Below are positions 10,891 to 19,118 of a stretch of 60,097 nt of DNA, piece after piece (the first letter of the stretch is position 1; each line of letters starts with the position of its first letter). The position numbers and the translations under genes are program-made. The DNA is from Gammaproteobacteria bacterium. Its GTDB lineage: Bacteria > Pseudomonadota > Gammaproteobacteria > Pseudomonadales > Pseudomonadaceae. Under the pieces are notes generated by a model. That model was not told where the DNA came from. It was given only the letters and a program-made list of their open reading frames with translations, and searched no databases. The stretch is taken from positions 1-60,097 of the forward strand of contig CAJCIO010000106.1 in NCBI GenBank assembly GCA_903970465.1. Reading direction: 5' to 3'.

Positions 10891-11220
10891 TCAGCCGCAG
10901 TTAACGCGCGCCACCACACCCTGAGCATCGACATTGAGATTCAAGCGTTCAGAGCGATACTCCAGGGTCATGATATCCCCGGGCCTCAGAATACGCGCAG
11001 TTTGCGCACCCGAGCGTTGCTGAGCCTGTTGCAGCAAAGCCGAACTGGCGGTCTGGCCCACCACGAATTTCGCCAGGTCGGAATCGCAGCGACCGTCAGT
11101 AGCTGCGACAGGCGCGGACGCAGGATCGGCAGCCGGCACCTTGTTGGCGCCTCCGGTAGAACAGCCAGCCAGTGCCAGTACCGCGAGCAAGGAAAGGGAT
11201 GTAACGCGCATGCAGGGCAT
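10891..11220 (-). CDS. Lipoprotein of the I78 peptidase-inhibitor family
   Basis: A 109-residue protein with a lipoprotein signal (LALAGC, Cys at about residue 20) and a C-terminal I78-type domain: CDSDLAKFVVGQ at the start, then LRPGDIMTLEYRSERLNLNVDAQGVV, ending in NCG. I78 proteins inhibit serine proteases; this one is probably anchored in the periplasmic face of the outer membrane. The ATG at 11220 follows AGGAGG at good spacing. Confidence 0.85.
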   Translation of the reverse strand: MPCMRVTSLSLLAVLALAGCSTGGANKVPAADPASAPVAATDGRCDSDLAKFVVGQTASSALLQQAQQRSGAQTARILRPGDIMTLEYRSERLNLNVDAQGVVARVNCG

Positions 11221-11357
11221 GAAGCCTCCTAGAGTAAAATTGCCTTTCGTGCGACAACATCACTGCCGTCATGTTGCAAAAGGCCACAATTTTGCCCGAG
11301 ATAGACGCCTTGCATGACGGCGCAATCGTGTCAGGATGTTTACCAGCCCCGCCCGAC

Positions 11358-11663
11358 TCAATAGACATCAATGTAATCCTGGCCGGGATGGGTCCAGTGC
11401 TGATGCAGCGCGTTGAAGATCTGCCGTACCCATACTTCATCACACGCCGCCACCTCACCGACGCAGCCTGACCAAGCCGACCAGGTCTCGAAACGAAAGC
11501 ACAACCCTTCAATCGCCGCCCCACCTATCGCATCGACGGAGAGATAGGCGATACCTGACGAACTGACCCGCAACTGGTTGTGCACCTTATCCTGACCACT
11601 GGCGATCAATTGACGGACCGCCACTTCTGTAAATTGGCCAGGGTCTTTGAGATCGATCTGCAC
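11358..11663 (-). CDS. Conserved hypothetical protein
   Basis: A 101-residue acidic protein with no signal peptide or membrane segment. It starts at a GTG preceded by AGGGAGA. The C-terminal half is rich in Trp, Cys and Glu (FETWSAWSGCVGEVAACDEVW). I do not recognise the family. The coding strand is chosen because the opposite frames break up. Confidence 0.6.
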   Translation of the reverse strand: MQIDLKDPGQFTEVAVRQLIASGQDKVHNQLRVSSSGIAYLSVDAIGGAAIEGLCFRFETWSAWSGCVGEVAACDEVWVRQIFNALHQHWTHPGQDYIDVY

Positions 11664-11854
11664 CGTGGTCTCCCTGAATTCGAAAAGCCCAAGTTTGGCA
11701 TGTCGTCGGCGTCATGCCCACGCGCAGGTGCGAAACCTCTCGCAAAATGGTTTACTGCACTCATCGGATTGGCACGGCCGCGCCGCGCCACCCAGCGCCC
11801 AAAGGCTTCGGCCATCGGGCACAGCCACGCACAGCAGGTATTTCGAGAAACCCC

Positions 11855-12085
11855 ATGGCAAACGTAACCATACATTCCCGGATCGATGCGACGTGGCCAC
11901 AGGGGCAGTCCAACTACAGCCCGAGCAACCCAGAGGAACTGGCGATCATCGGTATCGACCTGCTGATCCGTGAACTGGGTATCGAGGCCGCCCACTTGTT
12001 CGTCGGCAAGCACTTCGAGCGTTACTTCGCCCAGCAGCACTCGCCCCGCGCACAAACCTCCAGCGAAGTCTCCCACGTCGGCTGA
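11855..12085 (+). CDS. Small hypothetical protein
   Basis: A 76-residue protein beginning MANVTIHSRIDATWPQG, with an amphipathic middle (LAIIGIDLLIRELGIEAAHLF) and no signal peptide. There is no convincing ribosome-binding site. An antisense open frame covers the region (11606-12076), so the coding strand is not certain. I do not recognise it. Confidence 0.5.
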   Translation: MANVTIHSRIDATWPQGQSNYSPSNPEELAIIGIDLLIRELGIEAAHLFVGKHFERYFAQQHSPRAQTSSEVSHVG

Positions 12086-12213
12086 TCAATCCCGCCCTCT
12101 GGCGTCCGCCAAGCGATCCACCCTATCCCTCTGTTTGCCTTGTATTTTTTCGCACCCCTCATGCAGCAGAAAAACAAAATCGCTGTCTGAAGCGCTTCTG
12201 GACTACCCCCCTG

Positions 12214-12254
12214 TTGCGAAAAGTCCTGCAGTGAAATACTGTATGCACATACAG
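12214..12254 (+). promoter_or_regulatory. SOS-controlled promoter with LexA box
   Basis: A -35 TTGCGA (12214-12219) and -10 TACTGT (12237-12242) are separated by 17 nt. Overlapping the -10 is CTGTATGCACATACAG (12239-12254), a LexA box of the CTGT-N8-ACAG form with near-perfect symmetry. It lies just upstream of the DUF1654 gene, so that gene should be repressed by LexA and induced by DNA damage. Confidence 0.85.
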
Positions 12255-12273
12255 CAACCCAAGGAACAGCTTC

Positions 12274-12519
12274 GTGGCGAAAACTTCTGCAGCCCCTGCG
12301 CTCAGCTCTTTTGCAGTAATGGGCACCCGCGTACAAAAAATCATCAACGGCACCAACGCGCAAAAATCCAAGAGCGCACTGATCTTCAAGCTGCCCCAAG
12401 AGTCCGACGACGATTGGGGCAATCTGCTGGAAGAAATCGCCGAAAACGACAACGTCACCCTCGCCCACCGGGATGACGGCGGCGTACAGCTGTTCTGGAC
12501 GGTCCCCAAGGAAGATTGA
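12274..12519 (+). CDS. DUF1654-family protein, SOS-regulated
   Basis: An 81-residue protein with the core RVQKIINGTNAQKSKSALIF, then DDDWGNLLEEIAENDNVTLAHRDDGGVQLFW, which I recall as DUF1654, a family almost confined to Pseudomonas and its phages. The GTG at 12274 has AAGGA 8 nt upstream; an internal ATG at 12319 is less likely. The LexA box overlapping the promoter places it in the DNA-damage regulon. Its biochemical role is unknown. Confidence 0.85.
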   Translation: MAKTSAAPALSSFAVMGTRVQKIINGTNAQKSKSALIFKLPQESDDDWGNLLEEIAENDNVTLAHRDDGGVQLFWTVPKED

Positions 12520-12571
12520 GCCACGCCTCTACAGACGCGGCCCGTTAATTCCCCTCGCTTTTCGGATAACT

Positions 12572-13414
12572 ATGAGAAAGTTTTTTCTGGCAGCCCTGGT
12601 GCTGCTGACCCTGTCTACCCAAGCCTTTGCAGACGTACGAATCGGCACCTGGAACCTCGAGCACTTAAGCGTAAGGCCCAACAAGGATATAGCCAGCATT
12701 GCCAAGGTCGCGCAACACGTGGACTTCCTCGCGGTCCAGGAAGTGATGAACGAAGAAGGCTTGCTTGCCCTCAAGAACGCTCTTGAGCAAGTCACCCACG
12801 AGAAATGGTCGATGCTCGCCTCGGACGCGTCCGGGCGCAGTTCCTACAAGGAGATGTACGGTTTCGTCTGGCGCGACAGTGCTGTCAGCTATCTGGACGG
12901 CGCAACCACATATATTGACCGTCGCGATCTGTTCGCCCGGGAGCCCTTCTCGGCTCGCTTCAAATCCATAGCGGATAAAAGCGTGTTCGTCGCCGCCACC
13001 GTGCATATCGTCTACGGCAAATCCACCAAGGACCGCTCCAAGGAAATCACCGCACTGGGTGACTATTGGGACTGGCTCACCCAGACCTATACCAAAAAGC
13101 CGGCCATTCTGTTGATGGGCGATTTCAACACCAAACCCACCTCCCCGGCCTGGGCAGACATCCGCACCCGCGCTTCCCCGCTGGTCACTGAAGGTGCCAG
13201 CACACTGTCGGTCAAGGATGGCAAGTTCGCCAATCTGTACGACAACATCATCGTTGCCAATGACAGCCCGATAAAAGTGAAGAGCACGCAGATCTTCAAT
13301 TATCCGGCGTTCCTCGGCATGACCCATGAGAAGGCACGCAAGACCGTCTCGGATCACGCGCCGATCTTCATGAAAGCGCAGTTCACCAATACCCTGGCGG
13401 TCGGAAAAAACTAG
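12572..13414 (+). CDS. Secreted endonuclease/exonuclease/phosphatase-family protein
   Basis: A 280-residue protein with an N-terminal signal peptide (about 1-20, LTLSTQAFA) and a DNase I-like fold. The catalytic motifs are in order: WNLEHL, QEV, TVHIVYG, GDFN and SDHAP. It is probably a periplasmic or extracellular nuclease. It lies 50 nt after the SOS-controlled DUF1654 gene and 9 nt before a small secreted protein, so it may share the damage-inducible transcript. Confidence 0.88.
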   Translation: MRKFFLAALVLLTLSTQAFADVRIGTWNLEHLSVRPNKDIASIAKVAQHVDFLAVQEVMNEEGLLALKNALEQVTHEKWSMLASDASGRSSYKEMYGFVWRDSAVSYLDGATTYIDRRDLFAREPFSARFKSIADKSVFVAATVHIVYGKSTKDRSKEITALGDYWDWLTQTYTKKPAILLMGDFNTKPTSPAWADIRTRASPLVTEGASTLSVKDGKFANLYDNIIVANDSPIKVKSTQIFNYPAFLGMTHEKARKTVSDHAPIFMKAQFTNTLAVGKN

Positions 13415-13423
13415 GAGGGATGC

Positions 13424-13816
13424 ATGCGTTTTACAGTAATGCTGGGCGCCACGCTGTTGTGCATGGGGGCCATGGCTTCAGCCGAAGCAAAGGACATCGC
13501 CCCTGCCGATCTCAAGCTATGCAAATGGGGGGCGGGTATCGCCGGTCAGGCGCAGCAGGCAAAACTCAGTGGCAAGACGCTCTACAGCACGCGCAAGCAC
13601 CTGCTGGAGAAAAAGCACCCCGACCCGACAATGAGCAAAATGGCGGTAGGCATCACCAACCAGACATTTGCCAGCAAAAGCCGCGTCAAACCCGCCGTGG
13701 TTAGCAAGACCTACCTGGACGGCTGTATCGCCCACGAGAAGCGCCAACGGGCAGCGACTGCCCTCAAATCAAAGCCCAAGCCGACCCCGCCAGCCGCTAG
13801 CAAGCACGCTCACTGA
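13424..13816 (+). CDS. Secreted hypothetical protein next to the nuclease
   Basis: A 130-residue protein with a signal peptide (about 1-20, ending in ASA), two mature cysteines (LKLCKWG and LDGCIAH) and a basic Lys/Pro/Ala-rich tail. The start codon lies 9 nt after the nuclease gene, so the two are probably co-transcribed. Its 3' end overlaps the convergent flavin reductase gene by 7 nt. Function not recognised; it may accompany the nuclease. Confidence 0.75.
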   Translation: MRFTVMLGATLLCMGAMASAEAKDIAPADLKLCKWGAGIAGQAQQAKLSGKTLYSTRKHLLEKKHPDPTMSKMAVGITNQTFASKSRVKPAVVSKTYLDGCIAHEKRQRAATALKSKPKPTPPAASKHAH

Positions 13817-14322
13817 CCGGCAGGCCCTGCGTGATAGTTGCGGTCCACGTACAACAGACCCGGGGAGTCAGCCTCGCAAAGGATCGCAACTGCCTCGCAG
13901 ATCAACAGGTCGTGGGTGCCCACCTGCAGGGTTTGCACGATTCGGCAATCGAAATTGGCGATGGCCCCGTGCAGCACTGGTGAACCGGTCTGCAAGGTGG
14001 TCCACTCACCCTGAGCGAAGCGCTCAGCCATGGACGTCTTGCCACCGAACACCTGTGATATTTCCTGCTGCTGCGAAGCCAGGGTGTTCACGCACAGCAC
14101 GCCGTTTTGCACCACTGCGGCATACGCCGAGGCATTGCGATTCAGGCATACCACCAACGTCGGCGGCGTATCGGTGACGCTGCACACCGCCGTCGCAGTA
14201 AACCCGGTCTCCCCGGCGGGCCCGTTACTGGTGACCACGTGCACGGCAGCCCCCAGGCGCGCCATGGCATCACGGAAAGTGGCGATGGCCACCGGTGGGC
14301 TTTCAATCAGTTGTTCAGTCAC
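13810..14322 (-). CDS. Flavin reductase (RutF/HpaC-like)
   Basis: A 170-residue flavin reductase domain protein ([50 protein letters not shown]). Such enzymes reduce FMN with NADH to supply a two-component monooxygenase, for instance RutA or HpaB. No monooxygenase partner or rut gene is nearby, so the partner is unknown. It starts at GTG 14322. The match to RutF is by recall of motifs. Confidence 0.85.
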   Translation of the reverse strand: MTEQLIESPPVAIATFRDAMARLGAAVHVVTSNGPAGETGFTATAVCSVTDTPPTLVVCLNRNASAYAAVVQNGVLCVNTLASQQQEISQVFGGKTSMAERFAQGEWTTLQTGSPVLHGAIANFDCRIVQTLQVGTHDLLICEAVAILCEADSPGLLYVDRNYHAGPAGQ

Positions 14323-14444
14323 GATGCACTCGCTTGATGATCGGCAGGACGGAAATATTCCATGAGAGTGGCTACAACCCCCTCAGGCACCAGGCCGCTT
14401 TCGCCCATGAACCAGAATACCTGTATGCAGCTCAGAGCGAACAC

Positions 14445-15017
14445 CTATTGCGCAGTCGCGGCGGCCTGATGGGCGACAACCACCGACTCGATACCCTGGG
14501 AGGCCATCAACTCGGCGCGCTTGGCATCCGCGTCAGCCTTGTCGGCAAAGGGGCCGAGGTATACCTGGGTGACGCCGTTGCGCTGGGCAATGCTGGCCAT
14601 GAAGCCGTGCTCGACCAGCCGGGAAGTCATGTCGCTCAAGGCCCCCATGTTACTGCCTTGGACGATCTGTACCTCCCAACCTGCAGCGGCGCCCGTGGCA
14701 GCGACCGCAGGGGCCGGTGGCAGCGAGGGACCACAGGCGGCCTGCACCTGCGTATTGTTGCCGTCCTTGTCCAGGATGGCCTTGAAGCCATCAGCGGTTT
14801 TCAGCGCGACATAACTTTGAAAACCGCCGAAGTTGCCGGAAGCGTCCTTGCTCTTGACCTGCCCGCAGACATTACCCTCAGGCGTGACTCGAACATTGGT
14901 GTACTTGGCCGAAGCAGGGTTTTCCAGGAGTTGGGATACCGCCTTGCTGGAGGTCGAGACATCACTGCCACACCCTGCCATCAGCACCATCGCCGCTACT
15001 GCCGTCAATCTGCGCAC
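14445..15017 (-). CDS. SPOR-domain lipoprotein
   Basis: A 190-residue protein starting at GTG 15017, chosen because it follows GGGAGAGGG and gives a compact lipoprotein signal (RRLTAVAAMVLMAGC). An ATG at 15059 would add a long N-terminus without a ribosome-binding site. The C-terminal about 75 residues form a SPOR domain (WEVQIVQGSNMGALSDM to GIESVVVAH), which binds denuded septal peptidoglycan. The middle holds a Cys-containing domain (VCGQVKSKDASGNFGGFQ). Likely an outer-membrane or periplasmic protein at the septum. Confidence 0.8.
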   Translation of the reverse strand: MRRLTAVAAMVLMAGCGSDVSTSSKAVSQLLENPASAKYTNVRVTPEGNVCGQVKSKDASGNFGGFQSYVALKTADGFKAILDKDGNNTQVQAACGPSLPPAPAVAATGAAAGWEVQIVQGSNMGALSDMTSRLVEHGFMASIAQRNGVTQVYLGPFADKADADAKRAELMASQGIESVVVAHQAAATAQ

Positions 15018-15145
15018 ACGCCCTCTCCCGGAAAAATAAAGCGGCGATTTTATCACCATCGGATTCGAATCGGGGCTCTGCACTGTGGCATCATTTCCGT
15101 TCAAGGCATTTCCGTTCAAATTGCGCACACACCTGAGAGACCCGC

Positions 15146-15439
15146 ATGATCCCCAAGCACCAGCGGCAAGATATCGCCCTCGAAAAGTTTCTTGAGCAGC
15201 ATCCCGATCTGCGTGAAGAAATACAGGTTCTGAGTGCCAAGGAACAAAAGGAGCAGGCCCAGTGGGCGTTGGAGGATGCTGCCGAAGAACAAGGACTGGA
15301 ACCTTGGGAGTTGGTACTGGAGTTGATCGCTACCTCGCCAGAGGACCTTAAGGCCATGCGCCTTGAGGTGCATCAGGAAGTCGCCGAAGCGCTGGGCATG
15401 GACTGGGAAGAGTATCGCCAGCTCAACGAATTGGATTGA
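15146..15439 (+). CDS. Small acidic helical protein (DUF6388-like)
   Basis: A 97-residue, Glu/Gln-rich, all-helical soluble protein (FLEQHPDLREEIQVLS, LGLEPWELVLEL-type core as GLEPWELVLELIA). I recall similar Pseudomonas proteins as DUF6388; the role is unknown. A terminator follows after about 70 nt. Confidence 0.75.
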   Translation: MIPKHQRQDIALEKFLEQHPDLREEIQVLSAKEQKEQAQWALEDAAEEQGLEPWELVLELIATSPEDLKAMRLEVHQEVAEALGMDWEEYRQLNELD

Positions 15440-15506
15440 GTGACCAGCCCCTGCGGGAGCGTGCTCTGCTCACTCCCACAGGCCGAGAAATAAATAAGTC
15501 ACAACA

Positions 15507-15538
15507 AAAAAGGGCAACCCTTTCGGATTGCCCTTTTT
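15507..15538. terminator. Bidirectional terminator between the DUF6388-like gene and tRNA-Val
   Basis: An 11-bp perfect stem (arms AAAAAGGGCAA at 15507-15517 and TTGCCCTTTTT at 15528-15538). T runs flank it on both strands, so it can serve both the plus-strand gene and minus-strand tRNA-Val. Confidence 0.9.
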
Positions 15539-15563
15539 ACCGCCCAGCAGAGCGGATTTTGTT

Positions 15564-15640
15564 TGGTAGGCGCGATTGGACTCGAACCAACGACCCCCAC
15601 CATGTCAAGGTGGTGCTCTAACCAACTGAGCTACGTGCCT
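15564..15640 (-). tRNA. tRNA-Val (anticodon GAC)
   Basis: A 77-nt cloverleaf with an acceptor stem AGGCACG/CGCGCCT (one A-C mismatch), an anticodon stem CCACC/GGTGG around loop TTGACAT (anticodon GAC), a T loop GTTCGAGTC, and an encoded CCA end. Confidence 0.95.
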
Positions 15641-15821
15641 GCTGTGAGGCGGCATTCTACGGATCTGTACGCCGCTGTCAACACGTTTTTACGGCTAAGC
15701 CTATGAATAAGCGTATTTTTTAGTACTCGTCGTGCAGCGTTCCACCCCTCTCACTGGTGGCCCATTTTTATCTAAGGTAGCATCGGGTCATTCGTAAAAA
15801 ATATAGAACAGAGGTTGCAGG

Positions 15822-17105
15822 ATGACGAACACCCCCTATCCCCAGTCCTACTATGCGGCCTCGGCCAACCCTGCCCCCGCACGCCCGCACCTGCAAGAAC
15901 AGCTCCAAACCGACGTGTGCATCATCGGTGCAGGCTATACCGGGCTGTCCAGTGCACTGTTTCTGTTGGAGCACGGCTTTTCGGTCACGGTGCTCGAAGC
16001 AGCGCGGGTCGGCTTCGGTGCATCGGGGCGCAATGGCGGGCAGATCGTCAACAGCTACAGCCGCGATATCGATGTCATCGAGAAAACCGTCGGTGCCAGC
16101 CAGGCGCAGCTGTTGGGCAATATGGCGTTCGAGGGCGGACGGATTATTCGCGACCGTGTGGCGCGCTACAACATCCAGTGCGACCTAAAGAACGGCGGTA
16201 TATTCGCCGCGCTGACCGCCAAGCAGATGGACCATCTGCAAGCCCAGAAGCGCTTGTGGGAGCGCTACGGCAATACCCAGTTGGAGCTGCTCGATCAACA
16301 GCGTATCCGCGCGAGCGTCAACTGCGAGCAATACATCGGCGGCCTGCTGGACATGAGCGGGGGCCATATCCATCCACTCAACCTGGCCCTCGGCGAGGCC
16401 GCAGCGGTGGAATCACTGGGCGGTCGTATCTTCGAACAATCTGCGGCGCTGCGCATCGAACGTGGCGCCAACCCGGTGGTGCATACGGCCAGCGGCCAGG
16501 TACGGGCGAAATTCGTCATCGTCGCCGGCAATGCCTATCTGGGCAATCTGGTCCCGGAACTTGCCGCCAAATCCATGCCCTGCGGCACCCAGGTGATCAC
16601 CACCGCGCCACTTTCGGACGAACTGGCCCACAGCCTGCTGCCCCAGGATTACTGCGTCGAAGATTGCAACTACCTGCTCGACTACTATCGCCTCAGCGCC
16701 GACAAGCGCCTTATCTTCGGTGGCGGCGTGGTATACGGCGCCCGTGATCCGGCCAATATCGAAGCGATCATCAGGCCGAACATGCTCAAGGCGTTCCCGC
16801 AGCTCAAGGACGTGAAGATCGACTACGCCTGGACGGGCAACTTCCTGCTGACGCTGTCGCGGTTGCCTCAGGTCGGACGGCTGGGCGACAACATCTATTA
16901 TTCCCAAGGCTGCAGCGGTCATGGCGTGACCTATACGCACCTGGCGGGCAAGGTGCTCGCCGAAGCGCTGCGCGGCCAGGCAGAACGCTTCGATGCGTTC
17001 GCCGGCCTGCCACACTACCCATTCCCTGGTGGCCAGTTGCTGCGTACGCCGTTGACGGCATTAGGCGCGTGGTATTACAGCCTGCGAGACAAGTTCGGGG
17101 TCTGA
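15822..17105 (+). CDS. FAD-dependent amine oxidase, gamma-glutamylputrescine oxidase-like
   Basis: A 427-residue DAO-fold oxidoreductase. The N-terminal GAGYTGLSSALFLLEHGFSVTVLE is the dinucleotide-binding motif for FAD, followed by ASGRNGGQIV, which is typical of the PuuB/PauB/OrdL group. These enzymes oxidise gamma-glutamylated polyamines or related amines in polyamine catabolism. No other puu/pau gene is adjacent, so the substrate is uncertain. The gene has its own roughly 180-nt upstream region. Confidence 0.88.
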   Translation: MTNTPYPQSYYAASANPAPARPHLQEQLQTDVCIIGAGYTGLSSALFLLEHGFSVTVLEAARVGFGASGRNGGQIVNSYSRDIDVIEKTVGASQAQLLGNMAFEGGRIIRDRVARYNIQCDLKNGGIFAALTAKQMDHLQAQKRLWERYGNTQLELLDQQRIRASVNCEQYIGGLLDMSGGHIHPLNLALGEAAAVESLGGRIFEQSAALRIERGANPVVHTASGQVRAKFVIVAGNAYLGNLVPELAAKSMPCGTQVITTAPLSDELAHSLLPQDYCVEDCNYLLDYYRLSADKRLIFGGGVVYGARDPANIEAIIRPNMLKAFPQLKDVKIDYAWTGNFLLTLSRLPQVGRLGDNIYYSQGCSGHGVTYTHLAGKVLAEALRGQAERFDAFAGLPHYPFPGGQLLRTPLTALGAWYYSLRDKFGV

Positions 17106-17121
17106 ATCAACACCCCGCGCT

Positions 17122-17808
17122 TTAATGACCCGCGATGGCCTTCAGCGCCTTCGCGGCCTCGCTTTCCTGGCCGGCCTTGGCCAATTCATCGGCCGCCGTC
17201 AACCAGCGCTGGCGATCCACTTCGGCGGGCAATTGCGTCGGCCGCTGGATCAGGACTGCCCAGCTACCGGCATCGCGCCATTTGGATTCGAATCCGGAAA
17301 ACTTCATCAGCTTGCGGCGCTCCTCGGCAGAGCGCAGAACCAGATTGTCCTTGAAGCGGTCATAGCCCACCACGACGGCATAGCGAGGTTCGGACCATAA
17401 CAGCGAGCCCTCGGTGTAACGCACCAGCACCGGGTAGCCGGCCGCGATCTGGGTCAGCAACGCGTGCAGGTTGCCGTCGACGGGATACACCACCATGCCG
17501 TATTCACGCGCGACACGTTGAGTCGAGACCTGAAGCTGGTCGGCCTGCTCCGGCAGATGCAGCGGCTTGTCGAGCAGCCCTGGGGTGATCTCGACCCCTT
17601 GTTGGCGCAACAAAGCAGCCAAGGCCATGGCCCCACTGTGGTTCGCCTTGCCGCGGAAATACGGCACGCTATTGAGCTCGACTCGATCCGGCAGGCCGGA
17701 CATCCCCGGCGCAGGCGTGCTCGCGCAGCCACCGAGGACGCCAATCAGGGCGAGAAGGGTCAGCAAGGGTGCGTAGAACGAAGTGTTGCGCGTGAATCCC
17801 GACGACAT
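17122..17808 (-). CDS. PA2778-family C39-like lipoprotein with both catalytic residues replaced
   Basis: From the ATG at 17808 this is a 228-residue lipoprotein (signal about 1-27, lipobox LGGC with Cys28). The mature part follows the papain-like C39 fold of the Pseudomonas PA2778 family: VPYF, then HSGAMALAALL where active members have QCGPAALA, and PRYAVVVGYD where active members have HYAVVVGYD. Thus the nucleophile Cys is Ser58 and the catalytic His is Arg142. A short helical repeat (WLTAADELAKAGQESEAAKAL) ends the protein. It is probably a non-catalytic relative. Confidence 0.8.
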   Translation of the reverse strand: MSSGFTRNTSFYAPLLTLLALIGVLGGCASTPAPGMSGLPDRVELNSVPYFRGKANHSGAMALAALLRQQGVEITPGLLDKPLHLPEQADQLQVSTQRVAREYGMVVYPVDGNLHALLTQIAAGYPVLVRYTEGSLLWSEPRYAVVVGYDRFKDNLVLRSAEERRKLMKFSGFESKWRDAGSWAVLIQRPTQLPAEVDRQRWLTAADELAKAGQESEAAKALKAIAGH

Positions 17809-18027
17809 CTGGCGCTCTCTATCCATGGGGTGCCGGGCGGTTAAAGGTCCGGGCGGAATGCTGATGATAGAAGGCCGCCGCACGTCGGTACAGTGCCGCA
17901 CCGTTAAAGGTGGGTGCCGAAATGAATATAGGTGCGTCATACCATTGGTCAATGGACTGAAACATGGGCCGGGCTAGAATGTCATCTATAACAAGCGCAC
18001 GCGTTTGTTTGGCCAAAGGAGGCCCTG

Positions 18028-18186
18028 ATGAGCCCGACAGTGACAATCCTGATGTTGATCGGCGCCTGGCTGACTGTAGCCGGTGCCATGTTGTGGGGAG
18101 TACTGCGCATCAGCCGCCGTCACCACCCCGTTCCGCGCCGGCTACCAACGGCACGGACGCGGCATCAGGTCGCTCATCCACACTGA
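18028..18186 (+). CDS. 52-residue single-span membrane protein
   Basis: A short frame preceded by an excellent ribosome-binding site (AAAGGAGG, 5 nt before the ATG). It encodes MSPTVTILMLIGAWLTVAGA then further hydrophobic residues, giving one transmembrane helix (about 4-27), followed by a basic His/Arg/Pro-rich tail. Function unknown. It lies upstream of a REP-like palindrome and convergent to the TerC gene. Confidence 0.65.
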   Translation: MSPTVTILMLIGAWLTVAGAMLWGVLRISRRHHPVPRRLPTARTRHQVAHPH

Positions 18187-18202
18187 CTGTTGAGGGTCGG
18201 CC

Positions 18203-18230
18203 CTGTGGCAAGCGGGCAGGCTCGCCACAG
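18203..18230. repeat. REP-like palindrome
   Basis: CTGTGGC and GCCACAG arms flank an AAGCGGGCAGGCTC centre, resembling Pseudomonas REP sequences. It lies in a convergent intergenic space. Confidence 0.5.
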
Positions 18231-18238
18231 CGTTGGCG

Positions 18239-18994
18239 TCATGCGTCGACGAGCTTCTGCTCTTTGCGCACCCGAGCCTTGCGGGCCCAGATGTTCAGGC
18301 ACTCGATTGCAGCCGAGAAGCCCATGGCGCAATAGATATAGCCCTTGGGTACATGGGCGCCGAAACCTTCGGCAATCAGCGTCATGCCGATCATGATCAA
18401 AAAGCCCAGTGCCAGCATCACTACGGTCGGATTGTCGTTGATGAACCGGGCCAGAGGCTCCGATGCCAGCAACATCACCAGTACCGCCACCACGACCGCG
18501 ATGATCATGATCGGCAAATGCTCAGTCATGCCCACAGCCGTGACGATGCTGTCGATCGAGAACACCAGGTCGAGCATCAGGATTTGCCCGATCGCTGCGG
18601 CGAAGCCCATGGTCACCTTGGACGATACCTGCGCTTCTTGCTGTGCCACTGGGTCGACACTATGGTGGATTTCGGTGGTGGCCTTCCACAGCAGGAACAA
18701 GCCGCCCGCGATCAGGATCATGTCCTTCCACGAGAACGCCTGGCCAAGCACTTCGATCACGGGTTCCGTCAGCTGAACGATGAACGCCACTGTACTCAGC
18801 AGGCCCAGGCGCAGGATCAATGCCATACCGATACCGACGCGCCGTGCTTTGGTGCGGTGTTCCTCGGGAAGTTTGTTGGTCAGGATCGAGATGAAGATCA
18901 GGTTGTCGATGCCCAGAACGATTTCCATGACCACTAGGGTGGCGAGGGCGATCCAGGCAGCGGGGCTTGTGGCCAGTTCAAGTAGATATTCCAT
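18239..18994 (-). CDS. TerC-family integral membrane protein
   Basis: A 251-residue protein with about seven transmembrane helices and the TerC signature acidic residues in membrane segments ([16 protein letters not shown] and [16 protein letters not shown]). TerC proteins are linked to tellurite resistance and, in other bacteria, to manganese export or loading. The ATG at 18994 (MEYLLEL) is preferred to an in-frame GTG at 19006. No ter operon is nearby. Confidence 0.92.
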   Translation of the reverse strand: MEYLLELATSPAAWIALATLVVMEIVLGIDNLIFISILTNKLPEEHRTKARRVGIGMALILRLGLLSTVAFIVQLTEPVIEVLGQAFSWKDMILIAGGLFLLWKATTEIHHSVDPVAQQEAQVSSKVTMGFAAAIGQILMLDLVFSIDSIVTAVGMTEHLPIMIIAVVVAVLVMLLASEPLARFINDNPTVVMLALGFLIMIGMTLIAEGFGAHVPKGYIYCAMGFSAAIECLNIWARKARVRKEQKLVDA

Positions 18995-19118
18995 GCAAAT
19001 GCGCACTCGTGTGGGAGAGATTCGATAAGCACGCAGTGTAGGGATCGCTAACCATCAGGAAAACTCGTATTTTTTCACACTATACTTCGGCCATACCGAA
19101 CTGTTTGCAGGTCTTTCA

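Noticed and set aside
11606..12076. 156-residue minus-strand frame over the small gene at 11855
   Set aside because: Its composition looks like a shadow and it overlaps the start of the GTG-initiated gene at 11663; I kept the plus-strand frame only at moderate confidence.
19007..19118. Possible manganese riboswitch before the TerC gene
   Set aside because: TerC genes are sometimes preceded by yybP-ykoY elements, but this gap is about 110 nt, is shared with nhaR and shows none of the expected motif.
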